Of a DNA stretch of 64,000 nucleotides, positions 33,719 to 42,715 are shown piece by piece. The stretch spans positions 2,418,001 through 2,482,000 of the forward strand of contig OY970271.1 of NCBI GenBank assembly GCA_963715745.1, read 5' to 3'. How positions within the stretch are numbered: the stretch's first letter is position 1; each line of letters begins with the position of its first letter. The notes beneath the pieces were generated by a model, which was given only the letters and a program-made list of their open reading frames with translations, had not been told where the DNA came from and searched no databases. A program made the position numbers and the translations under genes. Source of the DNA: CAWGJF01 sp963715745 (GTDB lineage Bacteria; Bacteroidota; Ignavibacteria; Ignavibacteriales; Ignavibacteriaceae).

Positions 33719-35467
33719 TCACTTTAAAAGCAATAATTTTTTAGTTTCAATAAAATCTCCCGATTTTAAGCTATAAAAATACATTGCTGATGGTAAATCA
33801 ATAGCATTAAATTCTATTTTATATGTATCAGAATTTATGAAATCATTTACAAGCGTTGCAACTTTTTCTCCAAGTAAATTATAAACTATTAAAGAAGTAA
33901 ATTCTGAATTGGGAATTGTGAACTCAATAGTAGTCGTAGGATTGAAAGGATTAGGATAATTCTGCTCCAATCGGAAACCCTCTAATTTATTTTGATTGTT
34001 AAAATCCACTGAAACCAGACTTGTATCTTCTTCAATAGTATTATATTGATTTATTAATGCATCATTAACATTTTGAATAATTCCGGATGGCCACTGAATA
34101 ACAATTGAATCTATTTGTGAAGAATTTCCCAGACCGAAATGAACCTGAAGGTTTTGTCCGCAGTAACCATTTTGTCCAGCTACCCTTCTCATTTGCCAAA
34201 CCGGTGTTCCTGAAATTTCTACTTTAAGCTTTACTATTGCTCCAATAGCTGATCTGTTAGAGAGTATTCCTTCAAGATTTAACATTATCCAGTTGTAATT
34301 ACCGCCGTTGTTATGAAACAAAACATTGTTTTCATTTGCATTGTAACATCGTGCTTCGAACAAATCCAGCCAGCCATCGTTATCGTAATCACCAAAAGCA
34401 ATTCCATATGTCCAGCCGGAATCCTGCACAGCCGTATCATTACTTTTAGTAAATGTTCCATCGTTATTATTTACATAAAGAAGATTAACAGTTTTTTGAG
34501 TGGTGAAAGCTTTCGAAATTATTATATCCAGGTCTCCGTCATTATCAATATCACCAACCGAACTTCCAAAAGAGTTTGATATATCAGTTGTAAAAGGTGG
34601 TTCATTAAGTTTTGTAAATGTTCCATCTCCATTATTTATCAAAAGATGATTTCTTTGATTTGACCAGTTTATAAGCAGGACATCAAAATCTCCATCGTTA
34701 TCAATGTCTTCCCAATTGCTGCCTGCAGTACTTCCACCATTTTGTAAAAGCGAAGAAATATCGGCAGGTGTAAATGTATCATCGCCATTGTTCAGATAAA
34801 GATTTTCATTTTGATTGCCTTCATTAGTCACAAAGATATCTGGAAAGCCATCATCGTTAAAATCAATCCAATCGATATTCCTTGAATTAAAAGTTTCGTT
34901 TAAAAATGTATCACTTACTTTTATAAACGAACCATCGCCATTATTCTTGTACAAAAAATTTCTTAAACTGCCTCCGCTGTTGCAGACAAATAAATCCAGA
35001 TATCCATCTCTATTATAATCTCCCCAGGAACCAGTTTCAGAATAACTTGTTTCAGTCGATAAGATTGAAGTCTGCTGAAGTGTAAAAGTTTTGTCTCCAT
35101 TATTTTTATAGAGAAGATTTGGCTGTCCCCACCAGTTTGCAACAAATAAATCAAGATCTCCGTCGTTATCAATATCTCCCCAACTGCTGCCATCGGATGC
35201 TTTTCCATCTTGTGAAATTACGATTGTATCAATTTTTGTAAAAGTACCGTCTCCGTTATTTTCATAAAAGAAATTATCTTCACCAAGCTGAGGTCCGTTG
35301 GTTACAAACAAATCAATGTCTCCATCATTGTCATAGTCAATCCAATTAACTGCACGTGAATCTCCCCCATCACTAACCATTGGTCCGGAAGTAATTTTTG
35401 TAAACATTTGTGCAAAGTTGCTTGATATAATCAAAACAGAAAGAATTAAGATAGTTACAATTCGCAT
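33719..35467 (-). CDS. Secreted FG-GAP/VCBS repeat protein with ASPIC/UnbV and T9SS sorting domains
   Basis: 582 residues. After a signal peptide (LSVLIISSNFAQ) come about seven FG-GAP/VCBS repeats with calcium-type loops (DYDNDGDIDLFVTN, DIDNDGDLDIIIS, GDYDNDGWLDLFEAR), a beta-propeller (about 25-385). Then an ASPIC/UnbV domain follows (about 390-470: GAIVKLKVE, NLQVHFGLG, IQWPSGIIQ) and a sorting domain (about 495-582). This is the CRTAC1-like architecture common in Bacteroidota secreted proteins. It binds calcium and probably a surface ligand; the function is unknown. A LytTR regulator pair lies just upstream. Confidence 0.93.
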   Translation of the reverse strand: MRIVTILILSVLIISSNFAQMFTKITSGPMVSDGGDSRAVNWIDYDNDGDIDLFVTNGPQLGEDNFFYENNGDGTFTKIDTIVISQDGKASDGSSWGDIDNDGDLDLFVANWWGQPNLLYKNNGDKTFTLQQTSILSTETSYSETGSWGDYNRDGYLDLFVCNSGGSLRNFLYKNNGDGSFIKVSDTFLNETFNSRNIDWIDFNDDGFPDIFVTNEGNQNENLYLNNGDDTFTPADISSLLQNGGSTAGSNWEDIDNDGDFDVLLINWSNQRNHLLINNGDGTFTKLNEPPFTTDISNSFGSSVGDIDNDGDLDIIISKAFTTQKTVNLLYVNNNDGTFTKSNDTAVQDSGWTYGIAFGDYDNDGWLDLFEARCYNANENNVLFHNNGGNYNWIMLNLEGILSNRSAIGAIVKLKVEISGTPVWQMRRVAGQNGYCGQNLQVHFGLGNSSQIDSIVIQWPSGIIQNVNDALINQYNTIEEDTSLVSVDFNNQNKLEGFRLEQNYPNPFNPTTTIEFTIPNSEFTSLIVYNLLGEKVATLVNDFINSDTYKIEFNAIDLPSAMYFYSLKSGDFIETKKLLLLK

Positions 35468-35579
35468 TTTATTCCTGTGTTTTTATAAGGAATATAATTG
35501 CTTAACTAAATATGAAAAAGTGATCAGGGATAAACTGGGTAAATATTGATGTGAATAATTGGATTTGAGGGATGAAATT

Positions 35580-36341
35580 TTACTTCAGCAGTTTTTTAAT
35601 ACTTTCTTTATAAGTATTACCAGATGGTAATTTTTTTCCCGTATTGAGTTTAATTATATATTCCTGGTTGAAAGCCGGTTCAAGTTCCTGAACATAGTTT
35701 TTATTCAAAATATAACTTTTGTGAACACGAATAAACAAATCAGGATTCAATCTTTTTTCTAAGTCTGATAAAGTCGCTCGCATTCGATAAGATTTATCTT
35801 TCAAATTTATTAAAGCATAATTCTTATCTGCTTCAATGTAAAGTATTTCATTTACCGGCACGAGTATTATTTTTTCAGAAGTTTTTACCGGAATTTTCTC
35901 TGAGTAAATTTTTTGATTTAATTCTGATTCAATCACGTCTCTAATTTTATTAAAAATATCCCCGGATTTTTTTACAAATATTCTTTCACCTGCTCGGTTA
36001 ACAGCTTCATCAAATTTTTGTTGATCGAAAGGCTTAAGGAGATAATGAATTGCATTAAGATTAAATGCTTCTGGTGCATAGTCGCTGAATGCAGTTGTGA
36101 AAATCACAAACGGTGGATTCTCTTTTAAATCAGTAATAAATTCAACCCCGGATTTCTCCGGCATATTTATGTCAAGAAATACTAAATCAGGATTAAATTT
36201 TTCAACCAGGTATTTAGCTTCCTTAGCATTTTTACCTTCACCAATTATTTCAATTTTATCATTCGACCTGGCAAGAATATTAATTTTTTCTTTTGACAAA
36301 GGTTCGTCATCAATTATAATCGCTTTAATTTTATCTTTCAT
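35580..36341 (-). CDS. LytTR-family response regulator
   Basis: 253 residues. The receiver has the acidic pair DD at 11-12, phosphoacceptor Asp in LVFLDINMPEKSG (about 57), TTAF, and HYLLKPF (Lys about 103). The LytTR DNA-binding domain (about 150-253) has the usual ILYIEADKNYALI, FIRVHKSYILN and KLPSGNTY. It acts as the output of the upstream kinase, whose 3' end it overlaps by 11 bases. Targets are unknown; neighbouring sorting-domain genes are candidates by position only. Confidence 0.95.
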   Translation of the reverse strand: MKDKIKAIIIDDEPLSKEKINILARSNDKIEIIGEGKNAKEAKYLVEKFNPDLVFLDINMPEKSGVEFITDLKENPPFVIFTTAFSDYAPEAFNLNAIHYLLKPFDQQKFDEAVNRAGERIFVKKSGDIFNKIRDVIESELNQKIYSEKIPVKTSEKIILVPVNEILYIEADKNYALINLKDKSYRMRATLSDLEKRLNPDLFIRVHKSYILNKNYVQELEPAFNQEYIIKLNTGKKLPSGNTYKESIKKLLK

Positions 36342-37425
36342 GATCCAAAGGTAAAATTATTGAAACAGAAAAATCATTGAAATTTGTCTCTCGCGCATTG
36401 AGTTTAACATTTCCATCGTAAATATAATCAAGCCTTTCCCTGAGGTTCTGAAGTCCTTCACCCAGTGATTTATTGCTAGACTTTTTCACTGCAGGTAAAT
36501 TATTTGTTATTTCAATTTTAAGTTTGTGATCTGCTGATTTGACAATTATGTTAATTCTGATGCTTACATCAGTCAACTCAACAGCATGTTTAATACAATT
36601 TTCAAGCAATGGCTGAAAAACGAATAAAGGAATTTTTGCATTTAATGTAATTGGATCAATTTCTTCAGTATAATTTATTCGTTCACCAAACCTGAGTTTT
36701 TGTATTTCAATATATTTTTTTGCAAGACTTAGCTCATCTTGTACCGAAATAAAATCTTTTTCAGCAGAATTGATAGAATACCGTAGAAGTTCGCTGAGTT
36801 TTGTAATCATTGAATCAGCTATTTTCGGATTTTTATATGCTGCCGCTGAAATAGAATGCAGAGAATTAAAAATAAAATGCGGCTGGAATTTCATTTTTAA
36901 ATTTTTAAGCTCAGCCTGAACAAGCTTTTTCTTAAATGATTCTTCACGGATTTTTGCCTCGCGGCGTAGAACCGAAATTCTATAAATCTGAATAAAAATA
37001 ACAAGCAATATGTATGAAAAAAAACTGTCATAAATAAGTGAAAGAAAAGCAAACTTTTCATCCAGAAGATCACTAAAAAAACTCTGAGATGGATTTGAAC
37101 TGAGAAACTGGTCATTAATCCATATTACAGAAGTTCTATGAATAAATGCAATTAGGATTCCTGATAGTAACAAAATAAATATTTCCTTCAGCAGTATTTT
37201 TTCTTTAACAACAGTAATAACAATTTGATAGACAAATGGAATCAGAATTATCCAAAATGCATAGCTGAAAATTCTTTGTGAAAAAAGCTTGAGGAAATTT
37301 ACCTGGTTAGCTGAATTAATCAAGTATAGGAAAGAAGAAAAAGTTGACAATAATCCCTGCAATATCATTATTGAAAAAAGTATCAGCCAGATTTTAAGCG
37401 TTATTTTATTTTTCATCCAATACAA
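36331..37425 (-). CDS. LytS-type sensor histidine kinase (His_kinase family)
   Basis: 364 residues with four predicted membrane helices in residues about 10-155, a short coiled coil, then the His_kinase domain with KMKFQPHFIFNSLHSISAAA (phospho-His about 183), and an HATPase with QPLLENCIKHAVE and GEGLQNLRERLDYIY. The input is probably membrane-linked; no extracellular sensor domain is seen. Translation is coupled to the LytTR regulator downstream. Confidence 0.94.
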   Translation of the reverse strand: MYWMKNKITLKIWLILFSIMILQGLLSTFSSFLYLINSANQVNFLKLFSQRIFSYAFWIILIPFVYQIVITVVKEKILLKEIFILLLSGILIAFIHRTSVIWINDQFLSSNPSQSFFSDLLDEKFAFLSLIYDSFFSYILLVIFIQIYRISVLRREAKIREESFKKKLVQAELKNLKMKFQPHFIFNSLHSISAAAYKNPKIADSMITKLSELLRYSINSAEKDFISVQDELSLAKKYIEIQKLRFGERINYTEEIDPITLNAKIPLFVFQPLLENCIKHAVELTDVSIRINIIVKSADHKLKIEITNNLPAVKKSSNKSLGEGLQNLRERLDYIYDGNVKLNARETNFNDFSVSIILPLDHER

Positions 37426-37470
37426 TTTGCAAAATTAATTTCTAATAAAAATTAAGTTTTAAAATAACAA

Positions 37471-37488
37471 GACCTGCAAAAGCAGGTC
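37471..37488 (-). terminator. Terminator after tRNA-Pro
   Basis: A perfect GACCTGC/GCAGGTC stem with an AAAA loop, followed on the minus strand by TTGTTATTTT. It lies six bases past the tRNA 3' end. Confidence 0.8.
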
Positions 37489-37493
37489 AGTTG

Positions 37494-37567
37494 TCGGAAC
37501 GGCGGGATTTGAACCCGCGACCACCTGAACCCCATTCAGGTACGCTACCGGGCTGCGCTACGTTCCG
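37494..37567 (-). tRNA. tRNA-Pro (anticodon GGG)
   Basis: A complete cloverleaf on the minus strand. Acceptor CGGAACG/CGTTCCG, a D arm containing GCGCAGCCCGGTAGCGT, anticodon stem CCTGA/TCAGG with loop ATGGGGT (anticodon GGG), T arm GCGGG-TTCAAAT-CCCGC and discriminator A. No CCA is encoded. It lies between the MerR gene and its own terminator. Confidence 0.97.
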
Positions 37568-37571
37568 ATTA

Positions 37572-37979
37572 TTATAATTTAGATAGTATAAATTTCAGAA
37601 CTCCCAATATTTCGTCAAGGTCTTTTTTAAGTTCTGAATTATTTGTCGGGCGGGATTCTTCAATTTCTTCGTCCGGTTCTTCTTCAACTAATTTTTTTTC
37701 TTTTGGCTGTTCAACGTGAAAAGTTTTTGTTTGTGTGTATTCTTCCAGGATTTTTTTTGCTCCTTCAATAGTATATTTCTTTTCCCGTAGAAGTTCCTTT
37801 ATGTAGAGTATTAGTTGAATATCTTTATTAGTGTAAATTCTGTTTCCGGCCCTGTTTTTTTGTGGTTTTAATTGTTCAAATTCTGTTTCCCAGTAACGGA
37901 GAACATACTGCTCAATCTCAGTGATTTTACTTACTTCACTGATTGAGTAATAAAGTTTTTTAATTGAAAGGTCTTTCAT
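37572..37979 (-). CDS. MerR-family transcriptional regulator
   Basis: 135 residues. The HTH is KLYYSISEVSKITEIEQYVLRYWETEF followed by QLKPQKNRAGNRIYTNKDIQLI (residues about 8-60), the MerR pattern. A wing helix LREKKYTIEGAKKIL follows. The rest is an acidic linker and a short terminal coiled coil (ELKKDLDEILGVLKFILSKL). There is no Cys metal pocket, so it is of the Bacteroidota YcgE/CarA-like or chaperone-type group. Its stop lies four bases before the tRNA-Pro gene. Confidence 0.93.
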   Translation of the reverse strand: MKDLSIKKLYYSISEVSKITEIEQYVLRYWETEFEQLKPQKNRAGNRIYTNKDIQLILYIKELLREKKYTIEGAKKILEEYTQTKTFHVEQPKEKKLVEEEPDEEIEESRPTNNSELKKDLDEILGVLKFILSKL

Positions 37980-38149
37980 AAAGACTTGATGTTAATTTTA
38001 ATCCCAAAATAAATAATCGCTATTTCAATATCAATATTATGGGGTTCTTGTAAATAAAAACTTTAAGTTCCCCACCTAACCTATTCTGCTTATGAAAGAA
38101 AGCAAATTCAGCAAATTTTGATAATTTCAAAGGATTGAAATGACTGGAG

Positions 38150-38581
38150 CTATTTCTTTGATTGGATCTTTTCTATCAACTTAACAGCAGCATAATATCC
38201 ATGATGCTTAAAACCACTAAGGTAACCATCACATACAGAAGCAGTTATTAGTCTCTGTCTGAAGTCTTCCCTACTAGAAACATTCGAGAGGTGAACTTCT
38301 ATTTTAGGAATTTTGCACAATTCAAGTGCATCGCGAATTACAACAGAAGTGTGTGCATATCCGGCAGGATTAATAATTAAAGCATCAAATTTATTTGAGG
38401 CATCCTGAACTTTGTTGACTATTTCACCTTCAATGTTGCTCTGGTAAAATTCAAATTCATATTCAGGGAATTCTTGTGAAAGGTATTTCTGGATTGATTC
38501 AATGGATAGAGTTCCGTATTGATCCGGATCTCTTTCTTGAAGTAAGTTTAGATTCGGACCATTTATCACTAATATTTTCAA
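38150..38581 (-). CDS. aroQ: 3-dehydroquinate dehydratase, type II
   Basis: 143 residues, the usual length. Motifs: INGPNLNLLQERDPDQYG with catalytic Tyr22 and Asn11, the lid arginine near residue 18, INPAGYAHTSVVIRDAL (Asn70, His76), IEVHLSNVSSREDFR (His96) and GYLSGFKHHGYYAA. It makes 3-dehydroshikimate in aromatic amino-acid synthesis. The gene abuts the 90-residue gene upstream with no gap, so it is the last gene of a short operon (38150-39369). Confidence 0.97.
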   Translation of the reverse strand: MKILVINGPNLNLLQERDPDQYGTLSIESIQKYLSQEFPEYEFEFYQSNIEGEIVNKVQDASNKFDALIINPAGYAHTSVVIRDALELCKIPKIEVHLSNVSSREDFRQRLITASVCDGYLSGFKHHGYYAAVKLIEKIQSKK

Positions 38582-38854
38582 TTAGTTACTCTCTGCCATT
38601 TCATCAATAACTTCTCTTAATCTGGGGGTCAGATAAATTTTATCTGCACCCAGCTCTTTTAGAGCTGCAGATAAGATCATTACTTTTCTCTGAAGATTCG
38701 TCAATTTGTTTATTACAATTACTTTACTCTCATGTAAAATACAATAGCCGCCTTTAAAATCACCTTTCTCAAATCTTACACTTGCTCCCAATTGATCAGC
38801 AACTGATTTTAGTTCTTCAATGAGTTGTTCGAATTCCTTTTCTTTAATTTTCAT
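38582..38854 (-). CDS. Conserved small protein, unknown
   Basis: 90 residues with no signal or membrane segment: an alpha-helical N-terminus (FEQLIEELKSVADQLG), a beta pair (ASVRFEKGDFKGGYCILHESKVIVINK) and two helices. It shares one base with the upstream gene and abuts aroQ, so it is part of a coupled operon. I do not recognise a named family; it may be a small partner of a conserved cell-envelope or wall pathway. Confidence 0.8.
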   Translation of the reverse strand: MKIKEKEFEQLIEELKSVADQLGASVRFEKGDFKGGYCILHESKVIVINKLTNLQRKVMILSAALKELGADKIYLTPRLREVIDEMAESN

Positions 38855-39369
38855 TATTTATCAACTTTAAATGGTTTAAAAACAAGAAAAAATGGAATTG
38901 TAAGATAGGAGAAAATGATTATTACAGGAAATCCGTTTAAAAGTCTAAATCTATCTATAATTAAACCAAGAAGATAACTTGAATTTTGGCTGCCGGAAAA
39001 TATTTCCAAAATCATTTTATAATCGAATGTCATAAGGTAAGCTTCAAACGGCAGTGTAACATAAATTAATAAAGTTATGATGAACAACCAGCCATTTCGC
39101 TTCAGATTTATTTTTGAAATAATGAGAAACAATGAAAATCCAATTATTAAAATAATATAGAAAATAAATGTTAGTAAAACAGAAGGTGAAATTGTTGTAA
39201 GTATTCCGGAAAGGTTGCTGTCGTTAACATAATCATTTAAGATCAATCCTTCTTTTTTAAACAGCATAAAAGTAACAAAAAGTCTTTCGACATAGGTTCC
39301 AAGCCATAAGGCTCCGGAAAGAAGAGCAATAGATGATAATACTTTTGTCAGTTTAGAGGATTTTTCCAT
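38854..39369 (-). CDS. Four-helix integral membrane protein, unknown
   Basis: 171 residues with four hydrophobic segments (about 8-30, 55-82, 92-113 and 140-162) and charged loops. There are no catalytic motifs. It is the first gene of the aroQ operon, divergent from the phosphatase at 39408 with only 38 bases between starts, which must carry both promoters. Confidence 0.75.
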   Translation of the reverse strand: MEKSSKLTKVLSSIALLSGALWLGTYVERLFVTFMLFKKEGLILNDYVNDSNLSGILTTISPSVLLTFIFYIILIIGFSLFLIISKINLKRNGWLFIITLLIYVTLPFEAYLMTFDYKMILEIFSGSQNSSYLLGLIIDRFRLLNGFPVIIIFSYLTIPFFLVFKPFKVDK

Positions 39370-39407
39370 AATGAATTTGTTTTGTTAAATTAAATTAAAA
39401 AAAATAT

Positions 39408-40331
39408 ATGATTGTTGCCTCTATAGATATCGGTACAAATACAGTCCTGCTGCTGATCGCAAAGCTGGAAAAGAACAAACTGATTTCGCTTAAAAATGAA
39501 TACAGAATTCCCAGAATAGGAAAAGGTCTGCATCCCGGTCAGAATATCTCTGAGGATAAGATTATAATGCTGATTCAAATTCTTGAAGAATACAAAGAAG
39601 TTATAGAATCATATAAATGCAATGATGTTATTCTAACAGGCACTTACGCTTTAAGAGTAGCTGCAAATTCAGACTCAATAAAAGAAAAAATCAAAAAGCA
39701 GTTTGGTTATAATCTTAATATAATTGATGGAGAAACAGAAGCGCAGATGGAGTACCTGGCTGCTATTTCAAATCTCAAAATTATTAAAGGAAGCCTGGGT
39801 ATAATTGATATTGGTGGCGGGAGTACAGAATTGATATTTGGTGATTCTAAAAGTGTGAATTTTAAAAAAAGTTTTTCAATTGGATCTGTAAACGGAACTG
39901 AGCAATATTTATCGGATTCTCCACTAAATAAGGTTCAAATGCAAAATTTCAGGAATAAGCTTGATTCAGTTTTTTCCGAAATTAATAGTCAATTTGCATT
40001 TGAAGAAGCAATTGCTATTGCCGGAACCGCAACTACAGTTGCGTGCATGTGTTTTGGATTAAAGGAATTTATAGAAAATAAAGTTGAATCCGCAACATTG
40101 GAATTAAAAGAAATAGAAAAATTGATAGATCATATTTCAAAATTAAATTCATATGAAATTTTAGAAGAATATGGAGAGATTGTAAAAGGAAGAGAAGATA
40201 TAATATTAGCAGGAACTATAATCTTATCGACAGTAATTAAAAAATTAGCTTTGGAATCTGTAAGAATTAGTTCTTGGGGGGTAAGACATGGAGCAATTTT
40301 ATATAAATATTCCGGCGAAAATATAAATTAA
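39408..40331 (+). CDS. ppx: Ppx/GppA exopolyphosphatase family protein
   Basis: 307 residues, the single-domain length. Actin-like ATPase motifs: ASIDIGTNTVLLLIAK (phosphate 1), YALRVAANSD, GIIDIGGGSTELIFG (phosphate 2, about 141-155), FSIGSVNGTEQY and IAGTATTVACM. It hydrolyses polyphosphate or guanosine pentaphosphate. The start ATG at 39408 has only an A-rich leader and no clear Shine-Dalgarno, as is common in Bacteroidota. Convergent with the aminotransferase at 40335. Confidence 0.9.
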   Translation: MIVASIDIGTNTVLLLIAKLEKNKLISLKNEYRIPRIGKGLHPGQNISEDKIIMLIQILEEYKEVIESYKCNDVILTGTYALRVAANSDSIKEKIKKQFGYNLNIIDGETEAQMEYLAAISNLKIIKGSLGIIDIGGGSTELIFGDSKSVNFKKSFSIGSVNGTEQYLSDSPLNKVQMQNFRNKLDSVFSEINSQFAFEEAIAIAGTATTVACMCFGLKEFIENKVESATLELKEIEKLIDHISKLNSYEILEEYGEIVKGREDIILAGTIILSTVIKKLALESVRISSWGVRHGAILYKYSGENIN

Positions 40332-40334
40332 CAA

Positions 40335-41519
40335 TTACGATTTTTCTTTCAGAATTTCATAAAAATTATATAAAAAGAAATCGATATGTTCTTTCTGAAC
40401 AATAAGCGGTGGTAAAATTCTTAAGACATTTTTATTTGTACAATTAATTAAAACTTTTCTATCACGAAACTTTTCAACAAATTTATTCCCATCGTTTTCC
40501 ACTTCAATTCCAATAAAATAACCAAGTCCCCGCACATCTTTAATAATTGATTCAAATTTTTTCTTTAATTCGTTTAGTTCTTTAAAAATATATTCCCCAT
40601 TAGATTTAACCTGATCGATTAATCCATTTTCAAAAACTTCTTTCAATACAACTGTTCCAGCAGCACAGGCAACAGGATTTCCGCCAAATGTTGTTCCGTG
40701 TTCACCGGGATTAAATACATTACTGAATTTTTCACTTGTCAAAAATGCTCCAAGCGGCAATCCACCGCCAATTGCTTTTGCAACTATCAGTATATCAGGA
40801 ACCAAATTATAGTGATCAAATGCAAACCCATTTCCTGTTCTTCCAATGCCTGATTGGATTTCATCAATAACAATCGCAAAATCGAATTTCGTTCTAAGAT
40901 TTAAAAGACATTCGGCAAATTCAGGACTAACAACATTAATCCCACCTTCTCCCTGGATTAATTCAAGAAATATAGCAGCAGTATTTTCGTCAATGGATTC
41001 CTCTAATTCTTTAATATTATTAAAAGTAATAAACTGAATTCCATCTAAAAGAGGCAGAAATGGTTTTTTGTATTTCTCTCTGCCAGTTAAGCTGAGCGCC
41101 CCGTAAGTTCTTCCGTGAAAGGAATTGGTCAGTGCAAATATTTTTTTTTCTCTGCCATAAAATTTTCTTAATAATTTCAATACACCTTCAACTGCTTCTG
41201 TTCCGCTGTTTGTAAGAAATATTTTTTCCATCCCAGAATATTTTAACAGTGATTCAGCAAAAGTAATCTGGACATCTGTTATGTAACTATTCGATAAATG
41301 AGAAAACCTGTTTAATTGTTTTGTAATTGCATCACTAATTGCGGGATGTGAATAACCAAGTGCATTTACAGCAAGACCGGCAAAAAAATCCAGATAACGT
41401 TCACCATTTTTTGTAAAAAGATGGACGCCTTCTCCGTGCGATATTTCCAGAGGAATTCTGTTATAGGTTTGATGAAAAATTTTCTTTTCTGAAGTAAATA
41501 TGTTTTCATTCTGATTCAT
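40335..41519 (-). CDS. argD: Acetylornithine-type class III aminotransferase
   Basis: 394 residues. PLP-enzyme features: LTNSGTEAVEGVLKL, FALTNSFHGRTYGALSLT, IFLELIQGEGGINV, FAIVIDEIQSGIGRTG and the PLP lysine in IVAKAIGGGLPLGAF (about Lys240). The family is acetylornithine/succinyl-diaminopimelate aminotransferase. No other arginine gene is in the window. It heads a long minus-strand run with the Yip1 protein (one base apart) and the par genes. Confidence 0.88.
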   Translation of the reverse strand: MNQNENIFTSEKKIFHQTYNRIPLEISHGEGVHLFTKNGERYLDFFAGLAVNALGYSHPAISDAITKQLNRFSHLSNSYITDVQITFAESLLKYSGMEKIFLTNSGTEAVEGVLKLLRKFYGREKKIFALTNSFHGRTYGALSLTGREKYKKPFLPLLDGIQFITFNNIKELEESIDENTAAIFLELIQGEGGINVVSPEFAECLLNLRTKFDFAIVIDEIQSGIGRTGNGFAFDHYNLVPDILIVAKAIGGGLPLGAFLTSEKFSNVFNPGEHGTTFGGNPVACAAGTVVLKEVFENGLIDQVKSNGEYIFKELNELKKKFESIIKDVRGLGYFIGIEVENDGNKFVEKFRDRKVLINCTNKNVLRILPPLIVQKEHIDFFLYNFYEILKEKS

Positions 41520-41520
41520 A

Positions 41521-42231
41521 TCAGATAGTAAAAATATTTTTTGAGGCGAAGAATAATATAATCCCTAATGATAAATTAAATGCCAATGCAAAAGAAAATG
41601 ATAAAAATCGGTTTCTGGTTTGAACATTAAATGCTTTAATTGCAAGGAATATACTCCAGAGAATAATAAAAACTTCTAAAATTGAGAACAGGTAAGCAAA
41701 AAATTCTTTTATGACAAACGGATTTGGATTGAGTGAAAACAAATAATCACCAAAAATTATTAATTCAAATGGGAATAATATTATAACTCCAAAAGCATAA
41801 GGAACTAATATGTAACTCATTAATGCAAAATAATCTTTTATACGGTTTTCAATTCCTGCTATCTTCGAAATTTTTTGAAATATAAATGAGGAGAAAAACA
41901 AAAGTAAAAAAACTGCAGCAAGTAAAATTAAGTAGCTTAATCCAATTCCAACAGTTGATTGAAATATTCCAAGAGTAACCATTGAGAGGAATCTTGCATC
42001 AATCATCAGTTTAACTGAAGCAAATAAAATTATAAAGACGATGAAGTTTTTATGTTCAGAAAAAATAATTAGCCTGAATGCATTGGTCGGACTTTCAACA
42101 ATTAAACTAAGAGTTTTCCATAAATCAAGATTTACTACTCTTTCTCTAATGTATGAATTACAATTTGTACAAATAGCTTTGTAAAAAGGGTTCTCGGAAT
42201 TACACTGAGGGCAGATAACAGAGTTTTTCAT
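41521..42231 (-). CDS. Yip1-domain membrane protein with N-terminal zinc ribbon
   Basis: 236 residues. The N-terminus has CPQCNSENPFYKAICTNC (CxxC pairs), then five hydrophobic segments from about residue 55, in the Yip1 family pattern (SFIFQKISKIAGIENRIKDYFALM). The role is unknown; such proteins occur widely in Bacteroidota. It is coupled to the aminotransferase downstream (one base) and to the DUF5683 gene upstream (seven bases). Confidence 0.85.
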   Translation of the reverse strand: MKNSVICPQCNSENPFYKAICTNCNSYIRERVVNLDLWKTLSLIVESPTNAFRLIIFSEHKNFIVFIILFASVKLMIDARFLSMVTLGIFQSTVGIGLSYLILLAAVFLLLFFSSFIFQKISKIAGIENRIKDYFALMSYILVPYAFGVIILFPFELIIFGDYLFSLNPNPFVIKEFFAYLFSILEVFIILWSIFLAIKAFNVQTRNRFLSFSFALAFNLSLGIILFFASKNIFTI

Positions 42232-42238
42232 TTTGCAA

Positions 42239-42715
42239 TTAAAAATTTATTTTGATATTCAAACGAGTGCCACCTCCTGTTAAGTTTTCATCAACAGTAA
42301 AATCAAATAAATGCGCATCCACATACGCATCTACAAGGTTTAGCAAATACAGAAGCCCGATATAAATTGCAAAGTTATCCCGCTGGTCTCTATAAAAATT
42401 TCTGTTCTGCCTGTAAAATTGGATTTCTGTTTCGCGGTACAAATCACCATATTGTTTGTAAAGATCATTGTTATGTATCCAGCCGTAAACAAACCAGGCA
42501 CCAATTCCCCAAATAACAGGGATTTTCCAGTAAGATTCATTGTAAAACTGACCAAAGCCGGGAATTATAGAACTCCTGAGAACAGCACCCCAGGGTGATT
42601 TTTGCATTACAAATGTGGAATCATCCGCGGCATTGTTGTTTGTTGAATCTTGTGCCGGGAGAGAAAAATTTAAGAACAGAGATACGAGGATGATCTTAAC
42701 TATAGTTTTTATCAA
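42239..42715 (-). CDS. DUF5683 family secreted/membrane protein
   Basis: The long frame (start 42850) runs back into parB. I prefer the TTG at 42715, which opens a signal peptide (LIKTIVKIILVSLFLNFSLPAQ) and gives about 158 residues with a 20-base overlap with the parB stop. The mature part starts SPWGAVLRSSIIPGFGQFYNESYWKIP, typical of DUF5683, with two hydrophobic segments and a beta-rich end (GGGTRLNIKINF). The function is unknown. It is translationally coupled to parB, as in many related genomes by my recollection of the family. Confidence 0.78.
   Translation of the reverse strand: MIKTIVKIILVSLFLNFSLPAQDSTNNNAADDSTFVMQKSPWGAVLRSSIIPGFGQFYNESYWKIPVIWGIGAWFVYGWIHNNDLYKQYGDLYRETEIQFYRQNRNFYRDQRDNFAIYIGLLYLLNLVDAYVDAHLFDFTVDENLTGGGTRLNIKINF

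Noticed and set aside
37708..37724. parS-like site (TGTTCAACGTGAAAAG)
   Set aside because: Only 12 of 16 bases match the consensus, it is not palindromic, and it is explained by MerR coding sequence.
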